A stretch of DNA of 64,000 nt from assembly GCA_035651815.1 (NCBI GenBank), contig DASRFB010000124.1, forward strand, positions 16,956 through 80,955, given 5' to 3'. Below are positions 24,844 to 35,535 of this stretch, in pieces; position 1 is the first letter of the stretch, and every line of letters begins with the position of its first letter. The position numbers and the translations under genes were made by a program. The DNA is from VBDM01 sp035651815 (GTDB lineage Bacteria > Pseudomonadota > Gammaproteobacteria > Burkholderiales > SG8-39). The notes beneath the pieces were generated by a model. That model ran no database searches. It saw only the letters and a program-made list of their open reading frames with translations, and was not told where the DNA came from.

Positions 24844-25748
24844 AGCGCGGCGCCGCGGCTCCGTGGCAGCCCGCGGTCGAGGCCGCGATCGCGCGCGCGT
24901 GCGGCGCCGCGTTCTCGATACGCGCCCTGCGTCCGGTCGCCGGCGGCTGCATCCACCGCGCGTTCGTCGTCGAGGGCCTCGTTGCAGAGCAGGTCGCGCG
25001 CTGGTTCGTGAAGACCAACGACGCGCCCCACGCCGACGGCTTCGCCGCCGAGGCGGACGGGCTCTCGGCAATCCTCGCCGCGGGCGTGCGCGCGCCGCGG
25101 CCGCTGTGCCACGGGGCCGACGATGCGCATGCGTGGATCGTCATGGAGTTCGTCGAGCTGGCCGGGCCGGGCGATCCCGCGCGGCTGGGCGCGCAGCTCG
25201 CGAAGCTCCACGCCGCGCGCGGAGACGCCTTCGGCTGGCGCCGCGATAACTGGATCGGCGCGACGCCGCAGCGCAACGCCCGAAGCGACGACTGGACCGC
25301 GTTCTGGGCGAAGCAGCGCCTCGCGCCGCAGCTCGCGCTCGCGCGGCGCAACGCTCTCGGAGACGGGCTCGCGCGCTCGGGCGAGCGGCTGCTCGACGTC
25401 CTGCCGCGCGTCCTCGCCGGGCATCGTCCGCGAGCGTCGCTGCTGCACGGCGACCTATGGGGCGGCAACGCGGGCTATCTCGCGGGCGGCGAGCCGATCG
25501 TGTTCGATCCGGCGGTGTACTACGGCGACCCGGAAGCGGACCTCGCGATGACCGAGCTGTTCGGCGGCTTCGCGCCGGCGTTCTATCGCGCCTACCGGGA
25601 GATCGTGCCGCCCGAGCCGGGCTACGAGCTGCGGAAGGATCTGTACAACCTCTACCACGTCCTCAACCACGCCAACCTCTTCGGCGGCGGGTACGCGGCG
25701 CAGGCGGAGGCGATGATGCGGCGGCTGCTCGCCGCCGCCGGAGGCTAG
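24840..25748 (+). CDS. Fructosamine/ketosamine-3-kinase family protein
   Basis: A 302-residue kinase of the FN3K/fructosamine kinase family (aminoglycoside-phosphotransferase fold) that phosphorylates glycation adducts on proteins so that they fall off. Visible are the N-terminal VAGGCIHRAF, YVELA-like MEFVELAGPG, DNWIGATPQRN, the catalytic LLHGDLWGGNAGYL and the metal-binding FDPAVYYGDPEADLAMTELFG. The start is TTG at 24840, sharing bases with the kinase stop (TTGA). No other in-frame start precedes the conserved domain closely. Convergent with grxD: the stops overlap by four bases with no terminator between them. Confidence 0.9.
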   Translation: MKRGAAAPWQPAVEAAIARACGAAFSIRALRPVAGGCIHRAFVVEGLVAEQVARWFVKTNDAPHADGFAAEADGLSAILAAGVRAPRPLCHGADDAHAWIVMEFVELAGPGDPARLGAQLAKLHAARGDAFGWRRDNWIGATPQRNARSDDWTAFWAKQRLAPQLALARRNALGDGLARSGERLLDVLPRVLAGHRPRASLLHGDLWGGNAGYLAGGEPIVFDPAVYYGDPEADLAMTELFGGFAPAFYRAYREIVPPEPGYELRKDLYNLYHVLNHANLFGGGYAAQAEAMMRRLLAAAGG

Positions 25749-26062
25749 ACCTTCTCCTCGGCGAGCAGCTTCTGCAGCTCGCCCGACTGGTACATCTCGC
25801 GCATGATGTCGGAGCCGCCGATGAACTCGCCGCGGACATAGAGCTGCGGAATGGTCGGCCAGTTGGCGTAGGCCTTGATCCCCTGGCGGATGTCGGAATC
25901 CTGCAGCACGTCGACGGTGAACACCTCGCGCGCTCCGCAGGCGTTCAGGATCTGGACGGCGGCGGCGGAGAAGCCGCACTGGGGCATCTGCGGCGTGCCC
26001 TTCATGTAGAGCACCACCGGGTGCCCGGTGACCTGTTCCTTGATGCGCTGCTGCACGTCCAT
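25745..26062 (-). CDS. grxD: Monothiol CGFS glutaredoxin GrxD
   Basis: A 105-residue monothiol glutaredoxin that carries and delivers [2Fe-2S] clusters bound with glutathione. The active site is the CGFS motif (MPQCGFSAAA, about residues 28-37), with the glutathione-binding WPTIPQLYV and GGSDI segments. The family name Grx4/GrxD fits the length and lack of a second active-site cysteine. It has its own strong promoter, lying at the end of prmC, and an AAGGAG ribosome-binding site four bases before the ATG. Confidence 0.97.
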   Translation of the reverse strand: MDVQQRIKEQVTGHPVVLYMKGTPQMPQCGFSAAAVQILNACGAREVFTVDVLQDSDIRQGIKAYANWPTIPQLYVRGEFIGGSDIMREMYQSGELQKLLAEEKV

Positions 26063-26096
26063 GCCGGCTCCTTCAATACCTGATTGATTTACTCGG

Positions 26097-26126
26097 ATTT
26101 TACCGGACCACGCGGGCGCCGGTCAA
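26097..26126 (-). promoter_or_regulatory. Sigma-70 promoter of grxD
   Basis: Read on the minus strand: -35 TTGACC (26121-26126), an 18-base spacer, and -10 TAAAAT (26097-26102). The -35 box overlaps the last codons of prmC. The predicted leader to the grxD ATG is about 30 bases. Confidence 0.7.
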
Positions 26127-26964
26127 TCGGCCCGCCGGCCGACGCACACGCGCGCGTGACCCGACAGGTCGCTGAAATCCTGCAGCTCCGCATAGCCGGA
26201 GTCGGCGAGAAGCTCGCGGCACGCTCGCTCCTGGTCGTAGCCGTGCTCGAGCAGCAGCCAGCCGCGCGGGGCGAGGCGCGCACGCGCCTCGCGTGCGAGG
26301 CGCCGGATGCAATCGAGGCCGTCGCGGCCGCCGTCGAGCGCGCCGCGCGGCTCGAAGCGCAGGTCGCCGCGCCCCAGGTGCGGATCGCCCGAGGCGACGT
26401 ACGGCGGATTCGAAACGATCATCTCGAAGCGCTCCGCCGGGTCCACCGCCGCGAGCCAGTCGCCGAGCGCGAAGCTCACCGCCGCGCCGTGCGCGCGCGC
26501 ATTGGCGCGCGCGATCTCCAGCGCCTCGGCGCGGACGTCGCTCGCGACCACGCGCGCCCGCGGACGCTCGCGCGCGAGGGCGATCGCGACGGCTCCGCTC
26601 CCGGTCCCCAGGTCGAGGACGGCGGGCTCGCCCGTTTCGGGGAGCAGCGCGAGCGCGCGCTCGACCAGGAGCTCGGTCTCGGGTCGCGGGATGAGGACCG
26701 CCGGGGCGACGCGAAGCGCGAGCCCCCAGAACTCGCGCTCGCCGACGATATACGCGACCGGCTCGCCCGACGCGCGCCGCTCGACGAGCGCGGCGAAGCG
26801 CTGCTCGTGCGCGGGCGAGAGCGGGCGCTCGGCATGCGCCACGAGCTGCCCGCGCGCCACGCCGAGCGCGTGCGCGAGCAGCACACGCGCCTCGGCCGCG
26901 TCGATGCGCCGGGCCGCCGCCTGCAGCGCGGACCCGAGCGTGACCGCCTCGCGCAACGCGGCGC

Positions 26965-26968
<4 letters not shown>
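26123..26968 (-). CDS. prmC: Release-factor glutamine methyltransferase PrmC
   Basis: Methylates the glutamine of the GGQ motif in class I release factors. It is 281 residues: an N-terminal helical substrate domain, then a Rossmann methyltransferase domain with the SAM motif VLDLGTGSGAVAIAL and the catalytic NPPYVA motif (about residue 185). The ATG overlaps the stop of prfA, its main substrate's gene, by four bases; this coupling is conserved across proteobacteria. Confidence 0.97.
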
Positions 26969-28047
<1,079 letters not shown>

Positions 28048-28065
28048 GACGGCGCCGCGGGAGCC

Positions 28066-29307
28066 TCAGTCACGCGTGCCCAGCTGGTAGATTCGCGCCA
28101 GGAGCTGCTCGAGCGCCTCGTCGCCTCCCTGATTGAGGGCCCGCGTGGGCGCGTGCATCAGCTTGTTGGTGAGCGCCTGGGACAGGGATTCGACGACCGT
28201 CCTCGGATCTTCGCCGCGCTCGAGCCGGGCGAGCGCGCGCTCGAGCTCGAGCTGGCGCGCTGCTTCGGCGTTGTCGCGCAGCTGGCGGATCAGCGGCACG
28301 GACTCGCGGGCGCGCATCCAGTGCAGGAAAGAGCCGACCTGCGACTCGATGATCCCCTCGGCCTGCGCGACCGCCGCCTGACGAGAGTCGACGCCTTCCT
28401 GCACGGTGGCGGCGAGATCGTCCACGGTGTACAGGAACACGTCGTCCATCGCCCCGACCTCGGGCTCGATGTCCCGCGGCACGGCGAGGTCCATCATGAA
28501 CACGGGCCGATGCCTGCGCGCGCGCACGGTCCGTTCCATGATGCCTTTGCCGATGATCGGCAGCGAGCTCGCCGTGCACGAGACGATGATGTCGTACTCG
28601 GGCAGATGCTCGGGAAGGTCGCGCAGCAGCAGCGGCTTGGCGTTGAAGCGGCGCGACAGCGCCTCGGCGCGCTCGAGCGTCCGGTTCGCGACGGCGATCG
28701 CGCGCGGCCGCTGGGCGGCGAAATGGGTCGCGGCGAGCTCGATCATGTCGCCGGCGCCGATGAAGAGCACCTTCTGCTCCGAAAGGCTCGGGAAGATCCG
28801 GGCTGCGAGCTTGACCGCGGCCGCGGCCATCGACACGACGTTCGCCCCGATACCGGTGTTGCTGCGCACTTCCTTCGCCACCGCGAAGGAATGCTGGAAC
28901 AGCTTGTGCAGCGTGGAGCCGAGCGTGCCCGCGGCCTGCGCCGCGCGCACCGCATCCTTCATCTGTCCCAGGATCTGCGGCTCGCCCAGCACCATCGAGT
29001 CGAGCCCGGCGGCGACGCGAAACGCGTGGCGCACGGCGTCCGCCTGCGGCAGCGTGTAGACGAAGGGCTCGAGCTCGCGCGCTTCGACGCTGTGATAGCC
29101 GGCGAGCCACTCGAGCGCTGCGCCCGGATCGCCCGCGGCGCAATAGAGCTCGGTGCGATTGCAGGTCGACAGGATCGCGGCCTCGCGGACCGGCTGGTGC
29201 ACGAGCTCGGCGAGCGCGGACTGCAGACGCTCGGCCGCGAACACCACGCGCTCGCGCATGGAAAGCGGCGCGGTCTGGTGGTTCAGGCCGACCGTGAACA
29301 GCTGCAT
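28066..29307 (-). CDS. hemA: Glutamyl-tRNA reductase HemA
   Basis: Reduces glutamyl-tRNA(Glu) to glutamate-1-semialdehyde, the first committed step of C5-pathway haem synthesis. It is 413 residues with the conserved N-terminus MQLFTVGLNHQTAPL, the catalytic cysteine in STCNRTELYCA (about residue 50), the LGEPQILGQMKDA segment, the NADPH-binding VLFIGAGDMIELAA and a C-terminal dimerisation helix bundle. A perfect TATAAT lies only nine bases before the ATG, implying a very short or absent leader. It is separate from hemC/hemD (7.7 kb away), as is usual. Confidence 0.97.
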   Translation of the reverse strand: MQLFTVGLNHQTAPLSMRERVVFAAERLQSALAELVHQPVREAAILSTCNRTELYCAAGDPGAALEWLAGYHSVEARELEPFVYTLPQADAVRHAFRVAAGLDSMVLGEPQILGQMKDAVRAAQAAGTLGSTLHKLFQHSFAVAKEVRSNTGIGANVVSMAAAAVKLAARIFPSLSEQKVLFIGAGDMIELAATHFAAQRPRAIAVANRTLERAEALSRRFNAKPLLLRDLPEHLPEYDIIVSCTASSLPIIGKGIMERTVRARRHRPVFMMDLAVPRDIEPEVGAMDDVFLYTVDDLAATVQEGVDSRQAAVAQAEGIIESQVGSFLHWMRARESVPLIRQLRDNAEAARQLELERALARLERGEDPRTVVESLSQALTNKLMHAPTRALNQGGDEALEQLLARIYQLGTRD

Positions 29308-29316
29308 AAGAGCCTA

Positions 29317-29322
29317 ATTATA
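29317..29322 (-). promoter_or_regulatory. -10 box (TATAAT) upstream of hemA
   Basis: On the minus strand TATAAT ends nine bases before the hemA ATG. No good -35 box lies 16-18 bases upstream (that DNA is the 3' end of the GGDEF gene). If used, transcription would begin at or next to the start codon. Confidence 0.35.
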
Positions 29323-29328
29323 GGGCGA

Positions 29329-30276
29329 TCAGCCGCCCTCGGCCTGCAGCGTGACGACGCGGTTGCGGCCGAGCTTCTTCGCCTGGTAGAGGGCCTGGTC
29401 CGCAGCCGCGATGAGGCGCTCGGGATCCCCGTCCATCGCCGGAAGCAGGCCGGCCACGCCGATGCTCACGGTCACGTGGCGGGCGATGGCGGAATGCTCG
29501 TGCGCGATCTCGACCTGCTCGATGGCGGCCCGCACCGATTCGGCCACCTGCGCGGCGCCGCCCGCGGCCGTCTCGGGCAGTACCAGCGCGAACTCCTCGC
29601 CGCCGTAGCGCGCCGCGAGGTCCGCGGGCCGGCGGCACGCCGCCTGCAGCACGCGCGCCACCTGGCGCAGGCATTCGTCGCCCGCCTGGTGACCGTAGTG
29701 ATCGTTGTAGGCCTTGAAAAAATCGACGTCGCACAGCGCGAGCGACAGCTCCTGCTTGGAACGGCGCGCGCGCGACATCTCGTCGGAGAGGAAGGTATCG
29801 AAATAGCGGCGGTTGGCGAGCTCGGTCAGCCCGTCCTGCCGCGACATGCGCTCGAGCGCGCGGTTCGCCGCGCTCAGCTCCGCGGACACCTTGAGCAGCC
29901 GCCGGCGCATGTCGTCGATGCGCTGCATCGCATGGATCTTCGCGTGCAGCACGACGTAGCTCGCCGGCTTGATCAGATAGTCGTCGCCGCCGGCGCGGAT
30001 GCCGCGCTCGAGGTGCTGCTCCTCGGAGGCGCCGCTCAGGAAGATGATGGGAACCCAGTCCTCGGGATAGCGCGTGCGCAGCTGCTGCGCGGCCGCGTAG
30101 CCGTCCATGACGGGCATGGTGACGTCCATCAGCACCAGATCGGGGCGCTCGCGCTCGTACGCGGCGAGCGCGAGCTCACCGTTCTCGGCCATGGTGACCG
30201 TGTGCCCCATCTTCTCCAGCATCTGGCTTGTGCCCGCCCGGATGGTGGGCGAATCATCGACCAGCAGGATCTTCAT
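29329..30276 (-). CDS. Response regulator with GGDEF domain (diguanylate cyclase)
   Basis: A 315-residue PleD/WspR-like protein making cyclic di-GMP. It has an N-terminal receiver domain (Asp51 in VLMDVTMPVMDG; Lys in YLIKPA), a linker helix (about 120-145), then a GGDEF domain with the active-site GGEEF at 225-229. An inhibitory I-site RPAD lies exactly five residues before it, so feedback inhibition by c-di-GMP is expected. No sensor kinase gene is adjacent. It is encoded downstream of tRNA-Phe on the same strand, with about 17 bases between them and no terminator seen, so it may be transcribed from the tRNA promoter or from an unseen one. Confidence 0.94.
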   Translation of the reverse strand: MKILLVDDSPTIRAGTSQMLEKMGHTVTMAENGELALAAYERERPDLVLMDVTMPVMDGYAAAQQLRTRYPEDWVPIIFLSGASEEQHLERGIRAGGDDYLIKPASYVVLHAKIHAMQRIDDMRRRLLKVSAELSAANRALERMSRQDGLTELANRRYFDTFLSDEMSRARRSKQELSLALCDVDFFKAYNDHYGHQAGDECLRQVARVLQAACRRPADLAARYGGEEFALVLPETAAGGAAQVAESVRAAIEQVEIAHEHSAIARHVTVSIGVAGLLPAMDGDPERLIAAADQALYQAKKLGRNRVVTLQAEGG

Positions 30277-30293
30277 GAGGCCCTAAGAAATAT

Positions 30294-30369
<76 letters not shown>

Positions 30370-30384
30370 GCGAAAGGAGCGCGG

Positions 30385-30414
30385 ATTATAAGGGGGAAGG
30401 CGGGGACGAGCCAA
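30385..30414 (-). promoter_or_regulatory. Sigma-70 promoter of tRNA-Phe
   Basis: On the minus strand: -35 TTGGCT (30409-30414), an 18-base C-rich spacer, and a perfect -10 TATAAT (30385-30390). The -10 ends 15 bases before the mature tRNA, leaving a short leader. Confidence 0.75.
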
Positions 30415-30454
30415 GAAAGCCGGGCGAATCAGGCGCGCGCGGTATCGGGAAAGA

Positions 30455-30481
30455 AAAAGCCCGCCACGAGGGCGGGCTTTT
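30455..30481 (-). terminator. Intrinsic terminator downstream of the MFS gene
   Basis: An 11-bp stem (AAAAGCCCGCC / GGCGGGCTTTT) with a 5-base loop, followed on the minus strand by TTTTTC. It lies 21 bases after the MFS transporter stop. The A/T-flanked stem could work in both directions, but nothing on the plus strand needs it. Confidence 0.85.
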
Positions 30482-30502
30482 CGTTTTCGGGCACGCGGCC
30501 CG

Positions 30503-31831
30503 TCAAGCTTTCGCCCTCTGCGGCTCCCAGATGCTGATACGCCGCGTCTCCGGCATCAGGAACAGCGCGAGCACGAAGCAGACCGCCGGCACCGCGATCG
30601 GATAGATCAGCGCGTTGCCGAGGTTCCCCGTCGCCTGGAAGGCGGCCGACGTGATGAACGGCACGAGTCCGCCGCCCCAGCCGTTGCCGATGTGATACGG
30701 GACCGACACCGACGTGTAGCGGATCCGCCCGGGAAAGTATTCGGCCAGGAACGCCCCGATCGGCCCGTACACCATGCCGACGTACGACACCAGGATGGCG
30801 ACGATCAGCACCGCGACCGGCCAGTTGAGGGCGCCCGGCTTGGTGACCATGCCGAGCCACGAGTACAGCGGATAGTAAGTCAGCGCGGCCAGCAGGAAGC
30901 CCGCGAGGATCACGGGCTTGCGCCCGATGATGTCGGAGAGCCAGCCGAAAAAGATAAGCGTCGGCGTCCCGAGGATCAGCCCGCCTCCGACGATGTAGGC
31001 CGTCGTCAGCGGATCGAGCTTAGAGACTTGCTGCATGAAGTACAGCGCCCAGAACTGCCCGCTGTACCACACGACGCCCTCGCCGATCACCACGATGCTC
31101 GCGATCAGCACGAATTTGATGTTCGAGCTGAGGAATGCCTCCTTCCACGGATTCGCCGCCATCTGCCCCTTGGCCTTGATCTCGGCGAAGATCGGCGTCT
31201 CCTGCAGCTGCAGCCGGATCCAGATGGCGATCGCGACCAGCAGGAAGGAAAGCAGGAACGGAACGCGCCAAGCCCAAGCTTCGAAGGTCTCGTTGCCGAA
31301 ATACGTCCGGCAGCCGATGATCACCGCGAGCGAGACGACGATGCCGAGCGTGGGAGAGGTCTGGAGCCAGCCGGTGTAGTAGCCGCGGCGCTCGTCCGAC
31401 ACGTGCTCGGCGACGTAGGTGATGGCGCCGCCGTATTCGCCGCCCAGGCACAAGCCCTGGAGCATGCGCAGGAAGAAAAGGATGAAGGCCGCGGACAGGC
31501 CGATGTCCTGGAAGGTCGGGATCAGGCCGATGCAGCCGGTGCCGATTCCCATGCCGGTCAGGGTGACGAGGAAGGTGTACTTGCGGCCGACCCGGTCGCC
31601 CAGCCATCCGAAGACGAACGCTCCCAGGGGACGGATGAGGAAGCCGGCGGTGAACAGCGCGATCGTGCTGAGCAGCGCCGCCACGGGGTGCGTCTTGTCG
31701 AAGAACTTCACCGCCAGGATCGACGCCAAGCTGCCGAAGATGTAGAAGTCGTACCACTCGATGACGTTGCCCACTGCAGCGGCCACGATCACCGTCCGGA
31801 AATTCTTCGGGACCTGTTGCGGACCAGCCAT
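30503..31831 (-). CDS. MFS transporter, metabolite:H+ symporter (MHS) family
   Basis: A 442-residue inner-membrane transporter with about 12 membrane segments. The N-terminus VGNVIEWYDFYIFGSLA, the loop signature GWLGDRVGRKYTFL and LQGLCLGGEYGGAITYVAEH are typical of the MHS subfamily (ShiA, KgtP and ProP relatives), which takes up organic acids or compatible solutes with protons. The substrate cannot be told. It stands alone: a strong AAGGAGG ribosome-binding site upstream, an intrinsic terminator downstream, and the oppositely ended groEL terminator before it. The 187-base gap upstream (31832-32018) also holds a 12-bp palindrome at 31925-31936. Confidence 0.92.
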   Translation of the reverse strand: MAGPQQVPKNFRTVIVAAAVGNVIEWYDFYIFGSLASILAVKFFDKTHPVAALLSTIALFTAGFLIRPLGAFVFGWLGDRVGRKYTFLVTLTGMGIGTGCIGLIPTFQDIGLSAAFILFFLRMLQGLCLGGEYGGAITYVAEHVSDERRGYYTGWLQTSPTLGIVVSLAVIIGCRTYFGNETFEAWAWRVPFLLSFLLVAIAIWIRLQLQETPIFAEIKAKGQMAANPWKEAFLSSNIKFVLIASIVVIGEGVVWYSGQFWALYFMQQVSKLDPLTTAYIVGGGLILGTPTLIFFGWLSDIIGRKPVILAGFLLAALTYYPLYSWLGMVTKPGALNWPVAVLIVAILVSYVGMVYGPIGAFLAEYFPGRIRYTSVSVPYHIGNGWGGGLVPFITSAAFQATGNLGNALIYPIAVPAVCFVLALFLMPETRRISIWEPQRAKA

Positions 31832-31970
31832 AGTTACCCCTCCTTCGTTGTTCTACATAGTTGGCTACTGCGAGATGCTCTCCCGCGCGCTCTAGTACGA
31901 CACCGCTGAAGGCGCTGCCTGATTCGGGTTAACCCGGTTGCAGTGTAACAGATGACCGAGGGGACAAACA

Positions 31971-31996
31971 AAAAGCCCCGCCGGAGCGGGGCTTTT
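31971..31996 (-). terminator. Intrinsic terminator of groSL
   Basis: An 11-bp stem (AAAAGCCCCGC / GCGGGGCTTTT) with a 4-base loop, followed on the minus strand by TTTTTGTTTG. It lies 22 bases after the groL stop. Confidence 0.88.
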
Positions 31997-32018
31997 CGTG
32001 GAACCGGGACGTCCGGTC

Positions 32019-33674
<1,656 letters not shown>

Positions 33675-33704
33675 GGTTCACTCCTGATCGATGAATTGTT
33701 GGAC

Positions 33705-34007
33705 TTACTTGCTGGCGACGACGCCCATGATGTCGTCTTCGCGCATCACCAGGTATTCGGTGCCCTCGACCTTGACCGACTGGCCGGAGTACTTGCCGAA
33801 GAGGATGCGGTCGCCCACTTTCACGTCGAGCGGACGCACCTTGCCGTCCTCGAGGATCTTGCCGTTGCCGACGGCGACGACTTCGCCCTGGTCGGGCTTC
33901 TCGGCGGCGTTGTCGGGGATCACGATGCCGCCGGCGGATTTCTGCTCCTGCTCGAGCCGCTTGACGACCACGCGATCGTGCAGAGGACGAATCTTGTTCA
34001 TGGACAT
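33705..34007 (-). CDS. groS: Co-chaperonin GroES
   Basis: The 10-kDa lid of GroEL, forming heptamers. It is 100 residues from the ATG at 34007 (MSMNKIRPLHDRVVVKR). An AAGGAGG site lies seven bases upstream of this ATG, which decides it over the ATG six bases further in and over the upstream ATG at 34040. The mobile loop (EQEQKSAGGIVIPDNA, about 18-33) and the roof loop are normal. It is the first gene of the groSL operon. Confidence 0.98.
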   Translation of the reverse strand: MSMNKIRPLHDRVVVKRLEQEQKSAGGIVIPDNAAEKPDQGEVVAVGNGKILEDGKVRPLDVKVGDRILFGKYSGQSVKVEGTEYLVMREDDIMGVVASK

Positions 34008-34089
34008 ACAATTGCCTCCTTGATGAGTTAGTGGCCACAAACAGACAGATCAACGTCGATTGGGCCGGGAAATCAGGCGCTACAGTGCT

Positions 34090-34116
34090 TTAGCACTCAT
34101 CCGTAGCGAGTGCTAA
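34090..34116. promoter_or_regulatory. CIRCE element (HrcA operator)
   Basis: A perfect match to the CIRCE consensus: TTAGCACTC, nine bases, GAGTGCTAA. It covers the expected transcription start of groSL and touches the -10 box, so HrcA binding would block the promoter. This predicts an hrcA gene elsewhere in the genome and heat-induced derepression of groSL. It lies between groS and cbpA and could also affect the divergent gene. Confidence 0.97.
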
Positions 34117-34144
34117 TAATACGGTTCGACGGGCGAGATTTCAA
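34116..34144 (-). promoter_or_regulatory. Sigma-70 promoter of groSL
   Basis: On the minus strand: -35 TTGAAA (34139-34144), a 17-base spacer, and -10 TATTAT (34116-34121). CIRCE begins at the last base of the -10 box. The preceding C makes CTTGAAA, which also resembles a sigma-32 -35 box, but no CCCCAT-type -10 follows at the right distance. Confidence 0.88.
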
Positions 34145-34175
34145 GAGCCCCGAACGGATTTGCCGGTCGGTGCCG

Positions 34176-34204
34176 CTTGAATTGCCGGGCGCCCGGCGAC
34201 ATCT
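34176..34204 (+). promoter_or_regulatory. Possible sigma-32-type promoter of cbpA
   Basis: CTTGAAT (34176-34182), a 14-base spacer and CGACATCT (34197-34204) partly match the heat-shock consensus CTTGAAA-N13-15-CCCCATNT. The resulting leader before the ATG at 34218 would be very short, so this is only a candidate. Confidence 0.25.
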
Positions 34205-34217
34205 AACCGGGACCGCC

Positions 34218-35165
34218 ATGAAGTACAAGGACTACTACGCCGTCCTCGGCGTCGAGCGCACGGCCTCCCAGGACGACATCAAGAAGGCCTACCGCCGGCT
34301 CGCCCGCAAATACCACCCCGACGTCTCCAAGAAGCGCGACGCCGAGGAGCGGTTCAAGGAAGTCGCCGAGGCCTACGAGACGCTGAAGGATCCGGAGAAA
34401 CGGGCGGCCTACGACCAGCTGGGGAGCCACCAGGCCGGCCAGGAGTTTCGTCCGCCGCCCGATTGGGAAACCCGCTTCAGCCCGGGCGGATTCGAGGATC
34501 TCGACCTGGCCGACTTGTTCGCCCACTTCGGCGCCCGGCCCGGCCGCGGCTTTTCGGGCCGAAGGAGCGCAGACTTCGCCATCCCCGGCGAGGATTACGA
34601 GGTCGAGGCCAGGCTGTCCCTCGAGGACGCGGCTCGCGGAACCGAGCTCGCCCTGCAGCTCGCGATGCCCGAGATCGGCCCCGACGGCGTGCGCCGGCGC
34701 TCGCCGAAGACGGTACGGGTGCGGGTGCCGAAGGGCGCGACCGAGGGCGAGAGGCTGCGCATCCCGGGCAGGGGCGGACCCGGCGCGAACGGCGGGCCTG
34801 CCGGCGATCTCTACCTCGACATCCGCCTCGAGCCGCACCCGCTGTTCCGGGTATCGGGGCACGACCTTTACCTCGAGCTGCCGCTCGCGCCCTGGGAGGC
34901 CGTGCTCGGGACCCAGGTCGAGATCCCGACCCTCGACGGCCGCATCTCGCTCTCGGTGAAGCCCGGCGCGAAATCCGGCCAGAAGCTGCGTATTCCGGGC
35001 CGCGGGCTTCCGCGCCCGCAGGGAGCGGGCGGTGATCTCTACTGCGTGCTCTCGATCGTGACGCCCCCCGACCCCGGCGAGCGCGAGCGATCGCTGTACC
35101 GCGAGCTCGCGGCGGCATCGCACTTCGATCCGCGCCGGCATCTGAAAAAAGGCGAGCCGGCATGA
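34218..35165 (+). CDS. cbpA: DnaJ-family co-chaperone CbpA
   Basis: A 315-residue J-domain protein. The J domain (about residues 4-68) shows the HPD motif in RKYHPDVSKKRD. A glycine/phenylalanine-rich stretch follows (SPGGFEDLDLADLFAHFG), then two DnaJ C-terminal substrate-binding domains. No zinc-finger CxxCxGxG repeats exist, which separates CbpA from DnaJ. It stimulates DnaK and, in E. coli, also binds curved DNA. The stop overlaps the start of cbpM, its specific modulator. Placement divergent from groSL puts two chaperone systems around one CIRCE element. Confidence 0.95.
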   Translation: MKYKDYYAVLGVERTASQDDIKKAYRRLARKYHPDVSKKRDAEERFKEVAEAYETLKDPEKRAAYDQLGSHQAGQEFRPPPDWETRFSPGGFEDLDLADLFAHFGARPGRGFSGRRSADFAIPGEDYEVEARLSLEDAARGTELALQLAMPEIGPDGVRRRSPKTVRVRVPKGATEGERLRIPGRGGPGANGGPAGDLYLDIRLEPHPLFRVSGHDLYLELPLAPWEAVLGTQVEIPTLDGRISLSVKPGAKSGQKLRIPGRGLPRPQGAGGDLYCVLSIVTPPDPGERERSLYRELAAASHFDPRRHLKKGEPA

Positions 35166-35488
35166 GCGACGATGCGATCCTGCAGTTTCTCGACGAGGCG
35201 ACCGAGGTCGCAATGGACGAGCTGCTCGCTGCATCCGGGCTCGCGCGCGCCGAGCTGCTCGAGCTGGTCGAGCTCGGCGTCTTCGATCTCCGTCCCGGAG
35301 CGCGCCCCGCGGATCAGGCGAGCTGGCGCTTCTCGTCGCGGGCGATCCGGCTCGGACGCCGGGCGGCCCGCCTGCGCGACGACTTCGGCCTGAACGCGCC
35401 CGGGATGGCGCTCGCGCTCGCGTACCTCGATCGCATCGAGGCCCTCGAGCGGCGCCTGCGCGAGCTCGAGTGCCAGCTGCTGCGCTGA
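35162..35488 (+). CDS. cbpM: Chaperone modulator CbpM
   Basis: A 108-residue MerR-like helical protein that binds the J domain of CbpA and blocks both its co-chaperone and DNA-binding functions. The N-terminal part (about 15-60) has the short helix-turn-helix-like segment DELLAASGLARAELLELVELG, split by normal turns, and the C-terminus is a helix (ALAYLDRIEALERRLREL). Translationally coupled to cbpA by the ATGA overlap. The assignment rests on size, pattern and position after cbpA. Confidence 0.9.
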   Translation: MSDDAILQFLDEATEVAMDELLAASGLARAELLELVELGVFDLRPGARPADQASWRFSSRAIRLGRRAARLRDDFGLNAPGMALALAYLDRIEALERRLRELECQLLR

Positions 35489-35535
35489 GGCCGACCTCGC
35501 CCGGCGTGCGGGCGTGCTGGCATACTTGCCTCCAC

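Noticed and set aside
25745..25748. Possible terminator between fructosamine kinase and grxD
   Set aside because: The convergent stops overlap by four bases and no stable hairpin with a T-tract is present.
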